Shown here one piece after another: positions 15,775 to 23,133 of a stretch of 34,599 nt of DNA (position 1 is the first letter of the stretch; each line of letters starts with the position of its first letter). The stretch comes from DASQUK01 sp035641315. GTDB taxonomy: Bacteria > Actinomycetota > Acidimicrobiia > Acidimicrobiales > VFJN01. A program made the position numbers and the translations under genes. The notes below the pieces were generated by a model, which was not told the DNA's origin, did no database searches, and saw only the letters and a list, made by a program, of their open reading frames with translations. The DNA is taken from the NCBI GenBank assembly GCA_035641315.1, contig DASQUK010000066.1:1-34599 (forward strand), read 5' to 3'.

Positions 15775-15787
15775 TAAGGCATCCTTA
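15775..15787. promoter_or_regulatory. TAAGG-CAT-CCTTA dyad upstream of bfd
   Basis: A perfect 5-bp inverted repeat about a 3-bp centre, 54 bp before the Bfd start, is an AT-richer spot in GC-rich DNA. Its position before an iron-storage operon suggests an iron-responsive operator, but it does not match the 19-bp IdeR/DtxR consensus, so this is tentative. Confidence 0.3.
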
Positions 15788-15841
15788 TCGAGCCATGCGT
15801 AGGGTCGTTTCTGGTCTGGAGCAGGGGGGCACGACGGCTCG

Positions 15842-16036
15842 ATGATCGTTTGCCATTGCCAGGTCGTCTCCGACAAGACGATCCGGGCCGAGATCGAAGC
15901 CGGCGCCCGCACCGTGGCCGATGTCGCCCGCCGCTGCGGCGCGGCAACCGGTCCCCGCTGCGGCGCCTGCCGGCCCACGATCGAAACGCTCTTGGCGGTC
16001 TATTCGGCGCCCGAGGCGGCACAGCCCGCGGCGTGA
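15842..16036 (+). CDS. bfd: Bacterioferritin-associated ferredoxin (Bfd)
   Basis: Small [2Fe-2S] protein of 64 aa that would donate electrons to bacterioferritin to release stored iron. Cluster ligands fit the Fer2_BFD pattern: C4-x-C6 at the N-terminus and C40-x-x-C43 in GPRCGACRP, with an extra Cys at 32. The length is typical of Bfd (about 60-75 aa). The ATG at 15842 begins MIVCHCQ, the family start. It is 63 bp upstream of the bacterioferritin gene on the same strand, which supports the assignment. The TAAGG/CCTTA dyad upstream may regulate it. Confidence 0.92.
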   Translation: MIVCHCQVVSDKTIRAEIEAGARTVADVARRCGAATGPRCGACRPTIETLLAVYSAPEAAQPAA

Positions 16037-16086
16037 CGCTTCGGCCCGACCCCCAAACGCTCCCATTCTCCGCCCACGCTGGGAAG

Positions 16087-16092
16087 TAGCCT
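16087..16092 (+). promoter_or_regulatory. -10 box of bfr
   Basis: TAGCCT lies exactly 7 nt before the bfr ATG at 16100 and no Shine-Dalgarno is present, so a leaderless bfr transcript is likely in addition to any read-through from bfd. Confidence 0.5.
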
Positions 16093-16099
16093 CGGCGGG

Positions 16100-16570
16100 A
16101 TGCAAGCGCCGCCCGAGATCATCGAGTTGCTCAACGAGGTGCTCACGGCCGAGCTCACGGCGGTCAACCAGTACTTCGGGCACGCCAAGATGCAGGACAA
16201 CTGGGGCTACAAGCGCCTCGCCGACCGTGCCCGCAGCGAGTCGATGGACGAGATGCGCCACGCCGACGAGCTGATCGAGCGCATCCTCTACCTGGAGGGC
16301 ATGCCCAACCTGCAGCGCCTCGGCTCGGTGCGACTGGGCGAGGACCCGGTCGAGCAGCTCCGTCTCGATCTCGACCTCGAGCGCGACGCCGTGGCCCGCT
16401 TCAACCGGGGCATCGCGCTGGCGGTCGAACGCGGCGACAACGGCACCCGCCACCTGCTCGAGGAGATGCTCACCTCGGAGGAGGACCACGTCGACTGGCT
16501 GGAGACCCAGCTCGGATTGGTCGAGTCCCTGGGCGAGCAGCTGTACCTGAGCGAACAGCTACACAGCTGA
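16100..16570 (+). CDS. bfr: Bacterioferritin
   Basis: Iron-storage 24-mer subunit of 156 aa. The dinuclear ferroxidase centre is complete: E18, E51, H54, E94, E127, H130, all at the positions known in E. coli Bfr. M52, the axial haem ligand at subunit interfaces, is also present, marking it as haem-containing Bfr rather than ferritin or Dps. The protein forms the usual four-helix bundle in the cytoplasm and oxidises and stores iron. It follows bfd, whose product would reduce the mineral for iron release. Its stop codon is part of the arm of a terminator shared with mscL. Confidence 0.96.
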   Translation: MQAPPEIIELLNEVLTAELTAVNQYFGHAKMQDNWGYKRLADRARSESMDEMRHADELIERILYLEGMPNLQRLGSVRLGEDPVEQLRLDLDLERDAVARFNRGIALAVERGDNGTRHLLEEMLTSEEDHVDWLETQLGLVESLGEQLYLSEQLHS

Positions 16571-16590
16571 GCCGAGCGATCCCGGCTCAG
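16567..16590. terminator. Bidirectional terminator embedding both stop codons
   Basis: CTGAGCCG (16567-16574) and CGGCTCAG (16583-16590) pair perfectly over 8 bp around an 8-nt loop. The left arm contains the bfr TGA and the right arm contains the mscL TGA (read as TCA on the plus strand). It ends both convergent genes within 24 bp. Confidence 0.65.
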
Positions 16591-17015
16591 AACCCCGCCC
16601 GCGGCGGGACCTGCTCGCCGGGCCCCGCCTGTGCGCTCAGCAGGTCGCGGATCTCGGTGAGCAGCGCGGCCTCGTCGGACAGCTCCTCGGGCGCAGCCTC
16701 CTCCTCGCCCCGCCTCCGCCGCTCGTTGAGCACGTTGATCGGCTTGACGATGAAGAAGAACACGGCGGCGGCGATGAGCACGAACCGGATGACGGCGTTG
16801 ATCACGTCGCCATACCGGAACTGGCTGTCGTTGATCGTGAAGACGAGGTCCTCGTAGTTGCTCCCTCCGATCATGCCGATCAACGGTGTGATGAGGCCCG
16901 CCACGATGGCGTTGACGATGCCGGTGAAGGCGATGCCGATGATGACCGCGACGGCGAGGTCGATGACGTTGCCGCGCGAGATGAAATCCCGGAACTCCTT
17001 GTACACGTTCGTCAC
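16587..17015 (-). CDS. mscL: Large-conductance mechanosensitive channel
   Basis: Homopentameric tension-gated channel subunit of 142 aa that releases solutes on hypo-osmotic shock. The N-terminal amphipathic part (VYKEFRDFISRGNVIDLAVAV) leads into TM1 (about 12-40), which has the conserved gating face. A periplasmic loop follows (about 45-68), then TM2 (about 70-95, FVLIAAAVFFFIVKP) and a charged C-terminal tail with ERRRRGEEE and a helical bundle. The GTG at 17015 has GGAGG upstream, preferred over an in-frame start 66 bp earlier that adds a basic, unrelated segment. It is convergent with bfr. Confidence 0.95.
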   Translation of the reverse strand: MTNVYKEFRDFISRGNVIDLAVAVIIGIAFTGIVNAIVAGLITPLIGMIGGSNYEDLVFTINDSQFRYGDVINAVIRFVLIAAAVFFFIVKPINVLNERRRRGEEEAAPEELSDEAALLTEIRDLLSAQAGPGEQVPPRAGF

Positions 17016-17095
17016 CGCTCGTCCTCCGCGAGGTTGGGGTTTGGCAGAACCGACGCCGTACCGTACCCACCCTCGGAGCACGTAGGGAGGGGTTC

Positions 17096-18016
17096 ATGGA
17101 GGTCGCGATCACCGGCGCCAGCGGCCTGATCGGGTCCGCGCTGGCCCGGTCGCTGCGCGACGAGGGGCACACGGTGCGGCCCCTCGTCCGCCCGTCGTCG
17201 GGCCGAACGAGCCCCGGCGCCGGCGATCCCGCCGCCATCCGCTGGGACCCCGCAGCCGGCACGATCGACGTCGAACGGCTGGACGGCATCGACGCTGTCG
17301 TCCACCTCGCCGGTGCCGGCATCGGCGACAAGCGCTGGTCGCCCAGCCGCAAGCGCGAGATCCGGGAGAGCCGCACCCGCGGCACCGAGCTGCTCGCCCG
17401 CACGCTGGCCGGGCTGGCCCGCCCGCCCGCCGTGCTCGTCTCGGGCTCGGCCGTCGGCTACTACGGCGACCGCGGCGACGAGCAGCTCACCGAGGCGAGC
17501 GGGCCCGGCGACGATTTCCTTGCCGACCTGGTCCAGGCGTGGGAGGCGGCCGCCCAGCCGGCGGTCGACGCCGGCATCCGCAGCGTGTTCACCCGCAGCG
17601 GTGTCGTGCTCTCGGCCGACGGCGGGATGCTGCCCAGGCTGCTTCCCCTGTTCCGCTTCTGCCTCGGGGGCCGCATGGGCTCCGGCCGCCAGTGGCTGCC
17701 GTGGGTGTCGATCGACGATGAGGTGCGGATCGTCCGCTTCCTGATCGAGCGCGACGACATCTCCGGACCGGTGAACGTGACGGCACCCGCCCCGGTCACG
17801 AACGCCGAGTTCGCCAAGGCGCTGGGCGCGGCGCTGCACCGTCCCGCAGTGCTGCCGGTGCCGGCCTTCGGGCCCCGGCTGGTGTTCGGGCGGGAGATGG
17901 CCGACGAGCTGCTGTTCGTCAGCCAGCGCGTCGTGCCGGGCGTGCTCGGCGACGCCGGCTACGCGTTCACGCACCCCGAGCTGGCGAGCGCCCTGCGGGC
18001 CGCGGTCGGCTCCTGA
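17096..18016 (+). CDS. TIGR01777 family NAD(P)-dependent epimerase-like protein
   Basis: Protein of 306 aa of the YfcH/SulA-like extended short-chain dehydrogenase group. It has the N-terminal nucleotide-binding motif ITGASGLIG (5-13), VVHLAGAGIGDKRW, the family block SRTRGTELLARTLA, the active-site-like SGSAVGYYGDRGDE, and the C-terminal DUF1731-type segment (about 250-298, PVPAFGPRLVFGREMADELL). The cellular substrate of this family is not established. The ATG at 17096 has GGGAGGGG upstream. Its TGA overlaps the ATG of the following phosphatase gene by one base, so they form an operon. Confidence 0.92.
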   Translation: MEVAITGASGLIGSALARSLRDEGHTVRPLVRPSSGRTSPGAGDPAAIRWDPAAGTIDVERLDGIDAVVHLAGAGIGDKRWSPSRKREIRESRTRGTELLARTLAGLARPPAVLVSGSAVGYYGDRGDEQLTEASGPGDDFLADLVQAWEAAAQPAVDAGIRSVFTRSGVVLSADGGMLPRLLPLFRFCLGGRMGSGRQWLPWVSIDDEVRIVRFLIERDDISGPVNVTAPAPVTNAEFAKALGAALHRPAVLPVPAFGPRLVFGREMADELLFVSQRVVPGVLGDAGYAFTHPELASALRAAVGS

Positions 18017-18696
18017 TGGGGGGGCCCGGCCGGCCCGGCGTGGCCGCGTTCGACTTCGACGGCACGCTCACCCGGCGGGACACGCTCCTTCCGTTTCTCC
18101 GGCGGGCCTGCGGCACCTGGCCCGTGGCCCGGGCGGCGGTGGTGGCGGCGCGCCGCAGCCGCGATCGCGACGCCTTCAAGGTGTTGGTGATCGGCCGGCT
18201 CTTCCGGGGCTGGCCGGTCGAGCGACTCGACGCCCTCGGGCGCGGCTACGTGCCCCACCTCCGCGGGGCGCTGCGTCCCGAGTCGCAGGAGCGGCTCCAC
18301 TGGCATCGGCGGCAGGGCCACGCCGTCGTCATCGTGTCGGCGTCCCTGGGCGCCTACCTGCGCCCGCTGGCTGAGCACCTCGAGCTGGACGACGCCCTGG
18401 CCGTCGAGCTGGTGAGCGACGCCGGCGGCACGCTCACCGGTGAGGTGGTGGGCGGCCTCAACACCCGCGGCCCCGAGAAGGTGGCCCGGCTGCGCGGCTG
18501 GATCGACGCGAGGTTCGGGCCGGGCACCGACGTCGAGCTGTGGGCGTACGGCGACTCGTCGGGCGACGACGAGCTGTTGGCGGCCGCCGACCACCCCACG
18601 TGGATCGGCCGCCGCGCCCGCACGCCCACTTTTTGCCCGCAGAACGACCAAGCGGCTACTTCGGCTGCATCCGCACGCCGCCGTCGACCCGGATGA
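18016..18696 (+). CDS. HAD-IB family phosphatase
   Basis: Haloacid dehalogenase superfamily hydrolase of 226 aa, subfamily IB (SerB/PgpC-like). Motif I is D13-F-D15-G-T in AFDFDGTLTRRD, motif II is the Ser in VIVSASLG, the Lys of motif III is in GPEKVARL, and motif IV is YGDSSGDDELL. HAD-IB members hydrolyse phosphoserine or lipid phosphates such as phosphatidylglycerophosphate; which applies here is unknown. It is translationally coupled to the TIGR01777 gene. Its last 14 residues are Ala/Arg-rich, lie outside the HAD fold, and are encoded over the 3' end of the convergent dehydrogenase gene (41-bp overlap). Confidence 0.88.
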   Translation: MGGPGRPGVAAFDFDGTLTRRDTLLPFLRRACGTWPVARAAVVAARRSRDRDAFKVLVIGRLFRGWPVERLDALGRGYVPHLRGALRPESQERLHWHRRQGHAVVIVSASLGAYLRPLAEHLELDDALAVELVSDAGGTLTGEVVGGLNTRGPEKVARLRGWIDARFGPGTDVELWAYGDSSGDDELLAAADHPTWIGRRARTPTFCPQNDQAATSAASARRRRPG

Positions 18697-19441
18697 CCTC
18701 TGCGTTCATGTAGCTGTTGGACAGGAGCTCGAGCGCCATCCCGGCGAACTCGTCGGCCGTGCCGAGCCGGTGGGGGAACAGCACGTCGCGCTTGAGCCGC
18801 TCCTTGAACTGCTCGCTGGCCTCGCCCTCGCCGTAGATGGGCGTGTCGATGAGCCCGGGGGCGATGCAGTTCACCCGGATGCCGACCACCGAGAGGTCGC
18901 GGGCGACCGGCAGGGTCATGCCGACGACGCCGCCCTTCGACGCCGAGTAGCTGGCCTGGCCGATCTGCCCGTCGAAGGCTGCCACCGAGGCCACGGTGAC
19001 GATGGCGCCACGCTCGCCGTCGTCGTTGACCGGCTCGGTCTGCGACATGGCGGTGGCGGCCAGGCGGATGCAGTCGAACGTGCCGACGAGGTTGAGCTCG
19101 ATCACCCTGCGGAAGCGGTCGAGGTCGTGGGCCGACTCGTAGCGCCCGTCCTTGCCGATGGTGCGGGTGGCCCAGCCGATGCCGGCGGCGGTGACGAGGG
19201 CCCGCAACGGTCCGAGCTCCTTGGCGGCTTCGACGGCGGCGATGATCTGGTCGCTCTGGGTCACGTCGCAGGGGACGAAGAGCCCTTCGATCTCCTTGGC
19301 CAGAGGGTCGCCCTTGTCCTGCTGGCGGTCGAGGTCGGCGAGGACGACCCTCGCTCCCCGCCCGGCGAGTGCTCGTGCGGTGGCGGCGCCGAGGCCCGAG
19401 GCGCCTCCGGTGACGATGGCAGAGATCCCGTTGAGCTCCAT
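18656..19441 (-). CDS. SDR, 3-hydroxyacyl-CoA dehydrogenase type 2-like
   Basis: Classical short-chain dehydrogenase of 261 aa most like HSD10-type 3-hydroxyacyl-CoA dehydrogenases, which oxidise 3-hydroxyacyl-CoA with NAD+. Visible are the cofactor motif TGGASGLG, the acidic LADLD at strand 2 (NAD preference), the structural Ala-Ala-Gly (VTAAGIGWA), the catalytic Ser in VASVAAF, the Tyr/Lys pair in YSASKGG, and IAPGLIDTPI. The ATG at 19441 follows TACTCT by 6 nt with no Shine-Dalgarno, so it is preferred over the longer frame. A perfect 17-bp palindrome sits immediately upstream of that box. Beta-oxidation or branched-chain degradation is the likely role. Confidence 0.9.
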   Translation of the reverse strand: MELNGISAIVTGGASGLGAATARALAGRGARVVLADLDRQQDKGDPLAKEIEGLFVPCDVTQSDQIIAAVEAAKELGPLRALVTAAGIGWATRTIGKDGRYESAHDLDRFRRVIELNLVGTFDCIRLAATAMSQTEPVNDDGERGAIVTVASVAAFDGQIGQASYSASKGGVVGMTLPVARDLSVVGIRVNCIAPGLIDTPIYGEGEASEQFKERLKRDVLFPHRLGTADEFAGMALELLSNSYMNAEVIRVDGGVRMQPK

Positions 19442-19447
19442 TCGAGG

Positions 19448-19472
19448 AGAGTACGGTCGGTCGCAGACCGAC
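19448..19472 (-). promoter_or_regulatory. SDR promoter with overlapping operator-like palindrome
   Basis: The -10 box TACTCT (19448-19453, minus strand) ends 6 nt before the ATG. Two bases further upstream lies GTCGGTCGCAGACCGAC (19456-19472), a perfect 7-3-7 palindrome covering the -10/-35 spacer. This is where a TetR-type repressor would block RNA polymerase. Confidence 0.45.
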
Positions 19473-19543
19473 GCCATTAGGGGTGGCGGGTGGGGGTCGG
19501 GCCGGAGACTCTATTGACGCCCTGGTCAAGCGAGCGAACCTGC

Positions 19544-20218
19544 TCAGCCGCCCGACAGTCCCCAGAACGCGCCGGTCAGGCCGACCTCCCGGAAGTACGC
19601 AGCTGCGCCGACGGGGTCGCGGCGGGTGTAGCCCCGGTCGAGCCGGCCGTCGTACCAGTGCTGAGCCAAGCGCCACAAGGTGGGCAGGTCCATGACGTAG
19701 CCGCGGCGGTGGCCGGTGGTGGCCAGCCAGGCCTCGACGCAGGCGTGGCCGCAGAACAAGCGCTGATTGCTGCAGGTGTGCACCACGTCGTCCCACATCT
19801 CGGCCGCCGGCACCAGGAAGTGGGCGACCTGGTCGCCGGGCGGCGGGCCGTCACGACCGACGACCCAGGCGTGGGGCGCCCCGCAGCGGGGACAGCGGGT
19901 CGAGACCAGGACCTCGTGCTCGTCGGGCAGCAGGTGCGGCAGCGCGAACGAGTCCCATGCGCAGCCGCCCCACCACAGCGTCCGTTCCCCCATGACGGCG
20001 AACCCCAGCGGCACCGACGCGAACGGGTGGGCCATGACGATGGCACCGTCGGCGTCCAGCACCACGTGGCGGGCATCGGCCAGCCGCCGGAGGCTGGCAT
20101 GGACGTCGTCCGCCGTCAGGCCCGCAGCGGCGGCCAGCTCGGCAACCGAGGGCGCCCGGCCCGTGCCTGCGAACCCCCGGTACACCGCCAGCCGGACATC
20201 CTCGTCGTGATCGGGCAC
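19544..20218 (-). CDS. Alkylmercury lyase (MerB)-like protein
   Basis: Protein of 224 aa with an N-terminal winged-helix-like segment (about 8-58, SVAELAAAAGLTADDVHASLRRL pattern) and a C-terminal MerB-type domain (60-165). The Cys-x-x-Asp pair is C86/D89 in GGCAWDSFALP, and C149 is exactly 63 residues after C86, the same spacing as C96, D99 and C159 in plasmid R831b MerB. Extra cysteines C109/C112 (CPRC), C156 and C160 could bind a metal. No merA, merR or merT is nearby, so organomercurial cleavage is possible but unproven. The GTG at 20218 is the first sensible start. Confidence 0.75.
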   Translation of the reverse strand: MPDHDEDVRLAVYRGFAGTGRAPSVAELAAAAGLTADDVHASLRRLADARHVVLDADGAIVMAHPFASVPLGFAVMGERTLWWGGCAWDSFALPHLLPDEHEVLVSTRCPRCGAPHAWVVGRDGPPPGDQVAHFLVPAAEMWDDVVHTCSNQRLFCGHACVEAWLATTGHRRGYVMDLPTLWRLAQHWYDGRLDRGYTRRDPVGAAAYFREVGLTGAFWGLSGG

Positions 20219-20256
20219 GACACCAGTCTGCCGGCGACCCACCGCTGCCCCGGAGC

Positions 20257-20862
20257 TCAGCCGGAGTCGAGCGTCGCGGCCCATTCCTCGAGGTCCGGGT
20301 CCGGCTGCAGCACCAGCATCACGAACCGCACTGGGCGGCGGCGGTCGTTGCCGTAGGCATGCGGCCGGTCGGCGTGGAACAGGGCGGCCCCACCGGGCCC
20401 CACCGGGTAGGCGACGCCGTCGACCTCCACCGTGAGTGTCCCGTCGATCACGTGGAGCATCTCCCGGGTGCCCTCGACGTGCGGCTCGGAGGCGTGCCGG
20501 TCGCCCGGGGCCAGCGTCCAGCGCCAGAGCTCGAGGTGGTCGCGCTCGTCCGAGCCCACCAGCAGGTCGCCCCAGCTTCCGTCGCTGCCGGTCCACAGCC
20601 GTGCGACCTCGGCGGGCTGGACCACCCTGACCGCGGGCGCCTCGTGCAGCTCGACCAGGCGGGCCAGCGACACCCCGAGCGTCTCGGCGATCTTGCACAT
20701 CGTGCCCAGGCTGGGGTTGGTCCGTGCGCCCTCGAGGTGGACCAGCATGCCCTTGCTCACCCCGCTGCGGGAGGCGAGCTGATCGAGGCTCCAGCCCCGG
20801 GCGGTGCGGAGCCGGCGGGTGTTGCGGGCGACGGCGGCGGCGACCGCGGCGGCGTCGGGCAT
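20257..20862 (-). CDS. XRE-family regulator with C-terminal cupin
   Basis: Transcription regulator of 201 aa. An N-terminal XRE helix-turn-helix (about 14-70: RRLRTARGWSLDQLASRSGVSKGMLVHLEGARTNPSLG, split by turns as usual) is joined to a C-terminal cupin barrel (about 115-190) with metal-binding-type residues H..E in HASEPHVEGTREML and H in FHADRPH. Members of this class sense a small ligand through the cupin. The ATG at 20862 is preceded at 7 nt by TACGAT, a leaderless promoter inside an operator array that also faces the divergent EamA transporter gene. The likely circuit is autoregulation plus control of that exporter. Confidence 0.92.
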   Translation of the reverse strand: MPDAAAVAAAVARNTRRLRTARGWSLDQLASRSGVSKGMLVHLEGARTNPSLGTMCKIAETLGVSLARLVELHEAPAVRVVQPAEVARLWTGSDGSWGDLLVGSDERDHLELWRWTLAPGDRHASEPHVEGTREMLHVIDGTLTVEVDGVAYPVGPGGAALFHADRPHAYGNDRRRPVRFVMLVLQPDPDLEEWAATLDSG

Positions 20863-20864
20863 GC

Positions 20865-20940
20865 GGTGCATCGTACCGACCGAGTGGTGCATCACACCGA
20901 CCGGAGATCTAGAGTGCACCGTACGGTCAATGCAGTGCAC
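20865..20940. promoter_or_regulatory. Periodic GTGCAY operator array
   Basis: Four GTGCAY boxes, all in the same orientation, start at 20866, 20887, 20914 and 20935, spaced 21, 27 and 21 bp. The first two belong to 17-nt direct repeats (20865-20881 and 20886-20902) differing at two positions. The third extends as GTGCACCGTACGGTCA and includes the palindrome ACCGTACGGT. The array fills the space between xre (start 20862) and the EamA gene (start 20997) and overlaps the xre -10 box (20870-20875). Confidence 0.65.
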
Positions 20941-20996
20941 CCGCTCCCGGGCCGCAGCCTCGCCCACGACCCGATCAGACCAGACCCAGCCACCAC

Positions 20997-21842
20997 ATGG
21001 CCGCACTCCTCGCCCTCACCGCTGCCGCCGCCTACGGGGTCGGCGACTTCCTCGGCGGCATCGCCGCCCGCCGGGAGCCGTCGACCGCGGTCGTGCTGTG
21101 GTCGCACATCGTCGGTCTCGCCACGCTCCTCGCGGCTGCGCCCGCCATCGGCGGCGACCTGACGCCGCGGGGGCTGGCCGTCGGCGGTGTGGCGGGCCTC
21201 GTCGGAGGGGTGGGCGTGGCGCTGTTGTACCGGGGGCTCTCCATCGGGTCGATGAGCGTGGTCGCGCCGATCGCCGCCCTGCTGTCGGGAGCCGTGCCGG
21301 TGTTGGCCGGCATCGGCTCCGGCGAGCGGCCGCCCGCGGCCGCTGTCGGTGGTATCGGCCTGGCTCTCGTGGCCGTCACGCTCGTGTCGCGGGAGCCGGG
21401 CGATCATCCCGGCGTCGTCACTCCCGCGACGCGGCGCCTGCAACCCCTGCTGCTCGCCCTGGGCGCCGGCGTCGCCTTCGGCCTGTTCTTCGTCGCCCTC
21501 GATCGGGCCGGCAGCGATGTGGGCATCTGGCCCCTGGTGGGCGCACGCGTCGCATCCGTCTCGCTGTTCGCCGCCCTGGGCGCCGCCCGCGTGACCGCCG
21601 CCAGGCCACCGCGAGCCGCCCTGGGGGCGGCGTTCGGGTGCGGCCTGCTCGATGCCGCGGCCAACGTGCTGTACGTGCTGGCGCTGACGCACGGCCTGCT
21701 GTCGGTGGTCGCGGTGCTCACGGCGCTCTATCCGGCCGGCACCGTGCTGCTCGCCCGTTACGTGCTCGGCGAGCGGCTGACCGGCGTGCAGCGGACCGGC
21801 TTGGCGGTCGCCGGCCTAGCGGCGGTGCTCATCGCCTCGTAG
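20997..21842 (+). CDS. EamA/DMT-family transporter
   Basis: Membrane protein of 281 aa with about ten helices arranged as two EamA repeats (roughly 1-135 and 150-281). Recognisable family features are AAAYGVGDFLGGIAAR near the N-terminus, LLYRGLSIGSMSVVAPIAALL at the end of repeat one and VLTALYPAGTVLLARYVLGERL in repeat two. EamA proteins export metabolites such as amino acids or nucleosides, or import in some cases; the substrate is unknown. The divergent XRE-cupin gene and the shared operator array suggest ligand-induced expression. No strong Shine-Dalgarno precedes the ATG. Confidence 0.9.
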   Translation: MAALLALTAAAAYGVGDFLGGIAARREPSTAVVLWSHIVGLATLLAAAPAIGGDLTPRGLAVGGVAGLVGGVGVALLYRGLSIGSMSVVAPIAALLSGAVPVLAGIGSGERPPAAAVGGIGLALVAVTLVSREPGDHPGVVTPATRRLQPLLLALGAGVAFGLFFVALDRAGSDVGIWPLVGARVASVSLFAALGAARVTAARPPRAALGAAFGCGLLDAAANVLYVLALTHGLLSVVAVLTALYPAGTVLLARYVLGERLTGVQRTGLAVAGLAAVLIAS

Positions 21843-21872
21843 CGGCCACCGTGAACCGTCAACCGAGCCAGC

Positions 21873-21887
21873 CGACCGACCGTTTGG
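21873..21887 (+). promoter_or_regulatory. CNACCNNNCGTTTGG site, amidohydrolase A
   Basis: CGACCGACCGTTTGG matches all 11 fixed positions of the motif shared by five promoters in this region. It ends 34 bp before the ATG at 21922. Confidence 0.55.
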
Positions 21888-21921
21888 CGGGCTGACGAGA
21901 CACAACTATCATGTTTCACCT

Positions 21922-23106
21922 ATGGGCACCGACCTCGGCTACGACATGTTCGACGCCGACAACCACTTCTACGAGGGCCGCGACGCGTTCACCCGCTACC
22001 TCGACCCCCGTTACGCCGGCGAGTTCCTGTGGATGACCGACGAACGGGGCCGCACCCACGTCATCCTCCACGGCAAGTTCTGGCCCTACATCCCCAACCC
22101 CACCTTCGACCCCATCGCCGTCCCGGGCTCGATGGAGCTGATGTTCCGGGGGAAGAAGAGCCGCCAGCAGCTGGCCGCCGAGGGCATCCACATCCTCGAG
22201 CCGCTGGCCAGCCGCCCGGAGTACATGGACCGGTCCGCCCGCCTGAAGCGCATGGACGAGCAGGGCATCGAGGCGTGCTGGATGTTCCCCACGATGGTCT
22301 CGGGGGTGGAGCATCAGACCAGCGACGACGTCGACCTCACCTATGCCCTGCTGAACGCCCTCAACCGGTGGATCCTCGACGAGTGGGGCTTCGGCGCCGA
22401 GGGACGCATCTACTCGATGCCGGTGGTGTCCCTCGCCGATCCGGACCGGGCGGTGGCTCAGCTGGAGCTCGGCCTCGAGCACGGTGCCCGGGCGGTGATG
22501 ATGCGGCCGTCACCCGTGCCGACCGCGCTCGGGTACCGCTCCCCGGGCGACCCGATGTTCGACCCCTTCTGGGCCCGTGCCGCGGAAGCCAACGTGGCGG
22601 TCACCTGCCACGCCGGCGAGACCGGGTACCACGAGTATGCGGGGGATTGGACGGGCCGCCGCCAGCTCGAACCGTTCAAGAACGTCAACCCCACCGACAT
22701 GATGTTCGTGGAGGGACGGGCGGTCGCCGACTTCATCACCGCGCTCACCGTCCACGGCACGTTCGACCGCCACCCGGCTCTGCGCGTCGTCACCATCGAG
22801 AACGGCTGCGGCTGGGTCCCCGACCTCATGCGGCGGTTCCGCAAGTACTACAGCCACTACCGGGAAGCCTTCCCCGGCGACCCGTTCGAGCAGTTCTCGC
22901 GGAACATCTGGATCTCGCCGTTCTGGGAGGACGACATCGCGGAGCTGGCCCAGTACCTGCCGGTCGAGCACATCCTCGCCGGCTCCGACTGGCCGCACGC
23001 CGAGGGCCTGAGCGAGCCGACCGACTTCGCCAAGAGCCTGCACGACTTCGACGCCGCCACCCAACGCCTCATCATGCGCGAGAACGGTCTCGCCCTCGTC
23101 TCCTGA
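21922..23106 (+). CDS. Amidohydrolase_2 family protein A
   Basis: TIM-barrel metal-dependent hydrolase or decarboxylase of 394 aa (Amidohydrolase_2/COG2159, the ACMSD-like superfamily). The N-terminal strand carries DADNHFYE in place of a classical HxH. VTCHAGETG supplies the central His, and ILAGSDWPHAEGL the catalytic Asp and a His near the C-terminus. The segment RLKRMDEQGIEACWMFPTM is typical of the family. Two further paralogues lie within 10 kb. The substrate is unknown; relatives hydrolyse or decarboxylate ring-cleavage products. It sits behind the shared operator motif, and the next gene is a convergent SDR, also behind that motif. Confidence 0.88.
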   Translation: MGTDLGYDMFDADNHFYEGRDAFTRYLDPRYAGEFLWMTDERGRTHVILHGKFWPYIPNPTFDPIAVPGSMELMFRGKKSRQQLAAEGIHILEPLASRPEYMDRSARLKRMDEQGIEACWMFPTMVSGVEHQTSDDVDLTYALLNALNRWILDEWGFGAEGRIYSMPVVSLADPDRAVAQLELGLEHGARAVMMRPSPVPTALGYRSPGDPMFDPFWARAAEANVAVTCHAGETGYHEYAGDWTGRRQLEPFKNVNPTDMMFVEGRAVADFITALTVHGTFDRHPALRVVTIENGCGWVPDLMRRFRKYYSHYREAFPGDPFEQFSRNIWISPFWEDDIAELAQYLPVEHILAGSDWPHAEGLSEPTDFAKSLHDFDAATQRLIMRENGLALVS

Positions 23107-23133
23107 CGGAGCCGACGAGGGGGGCTAATGGGG

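Noticed and set aside
15772..15790. IdeR/DtxR box upstream of bfd
   Set aside because: Only the idea of symmetry fits; few positions agree with the 19-bp IdeR consensus, so it is not called as an IdeR site.
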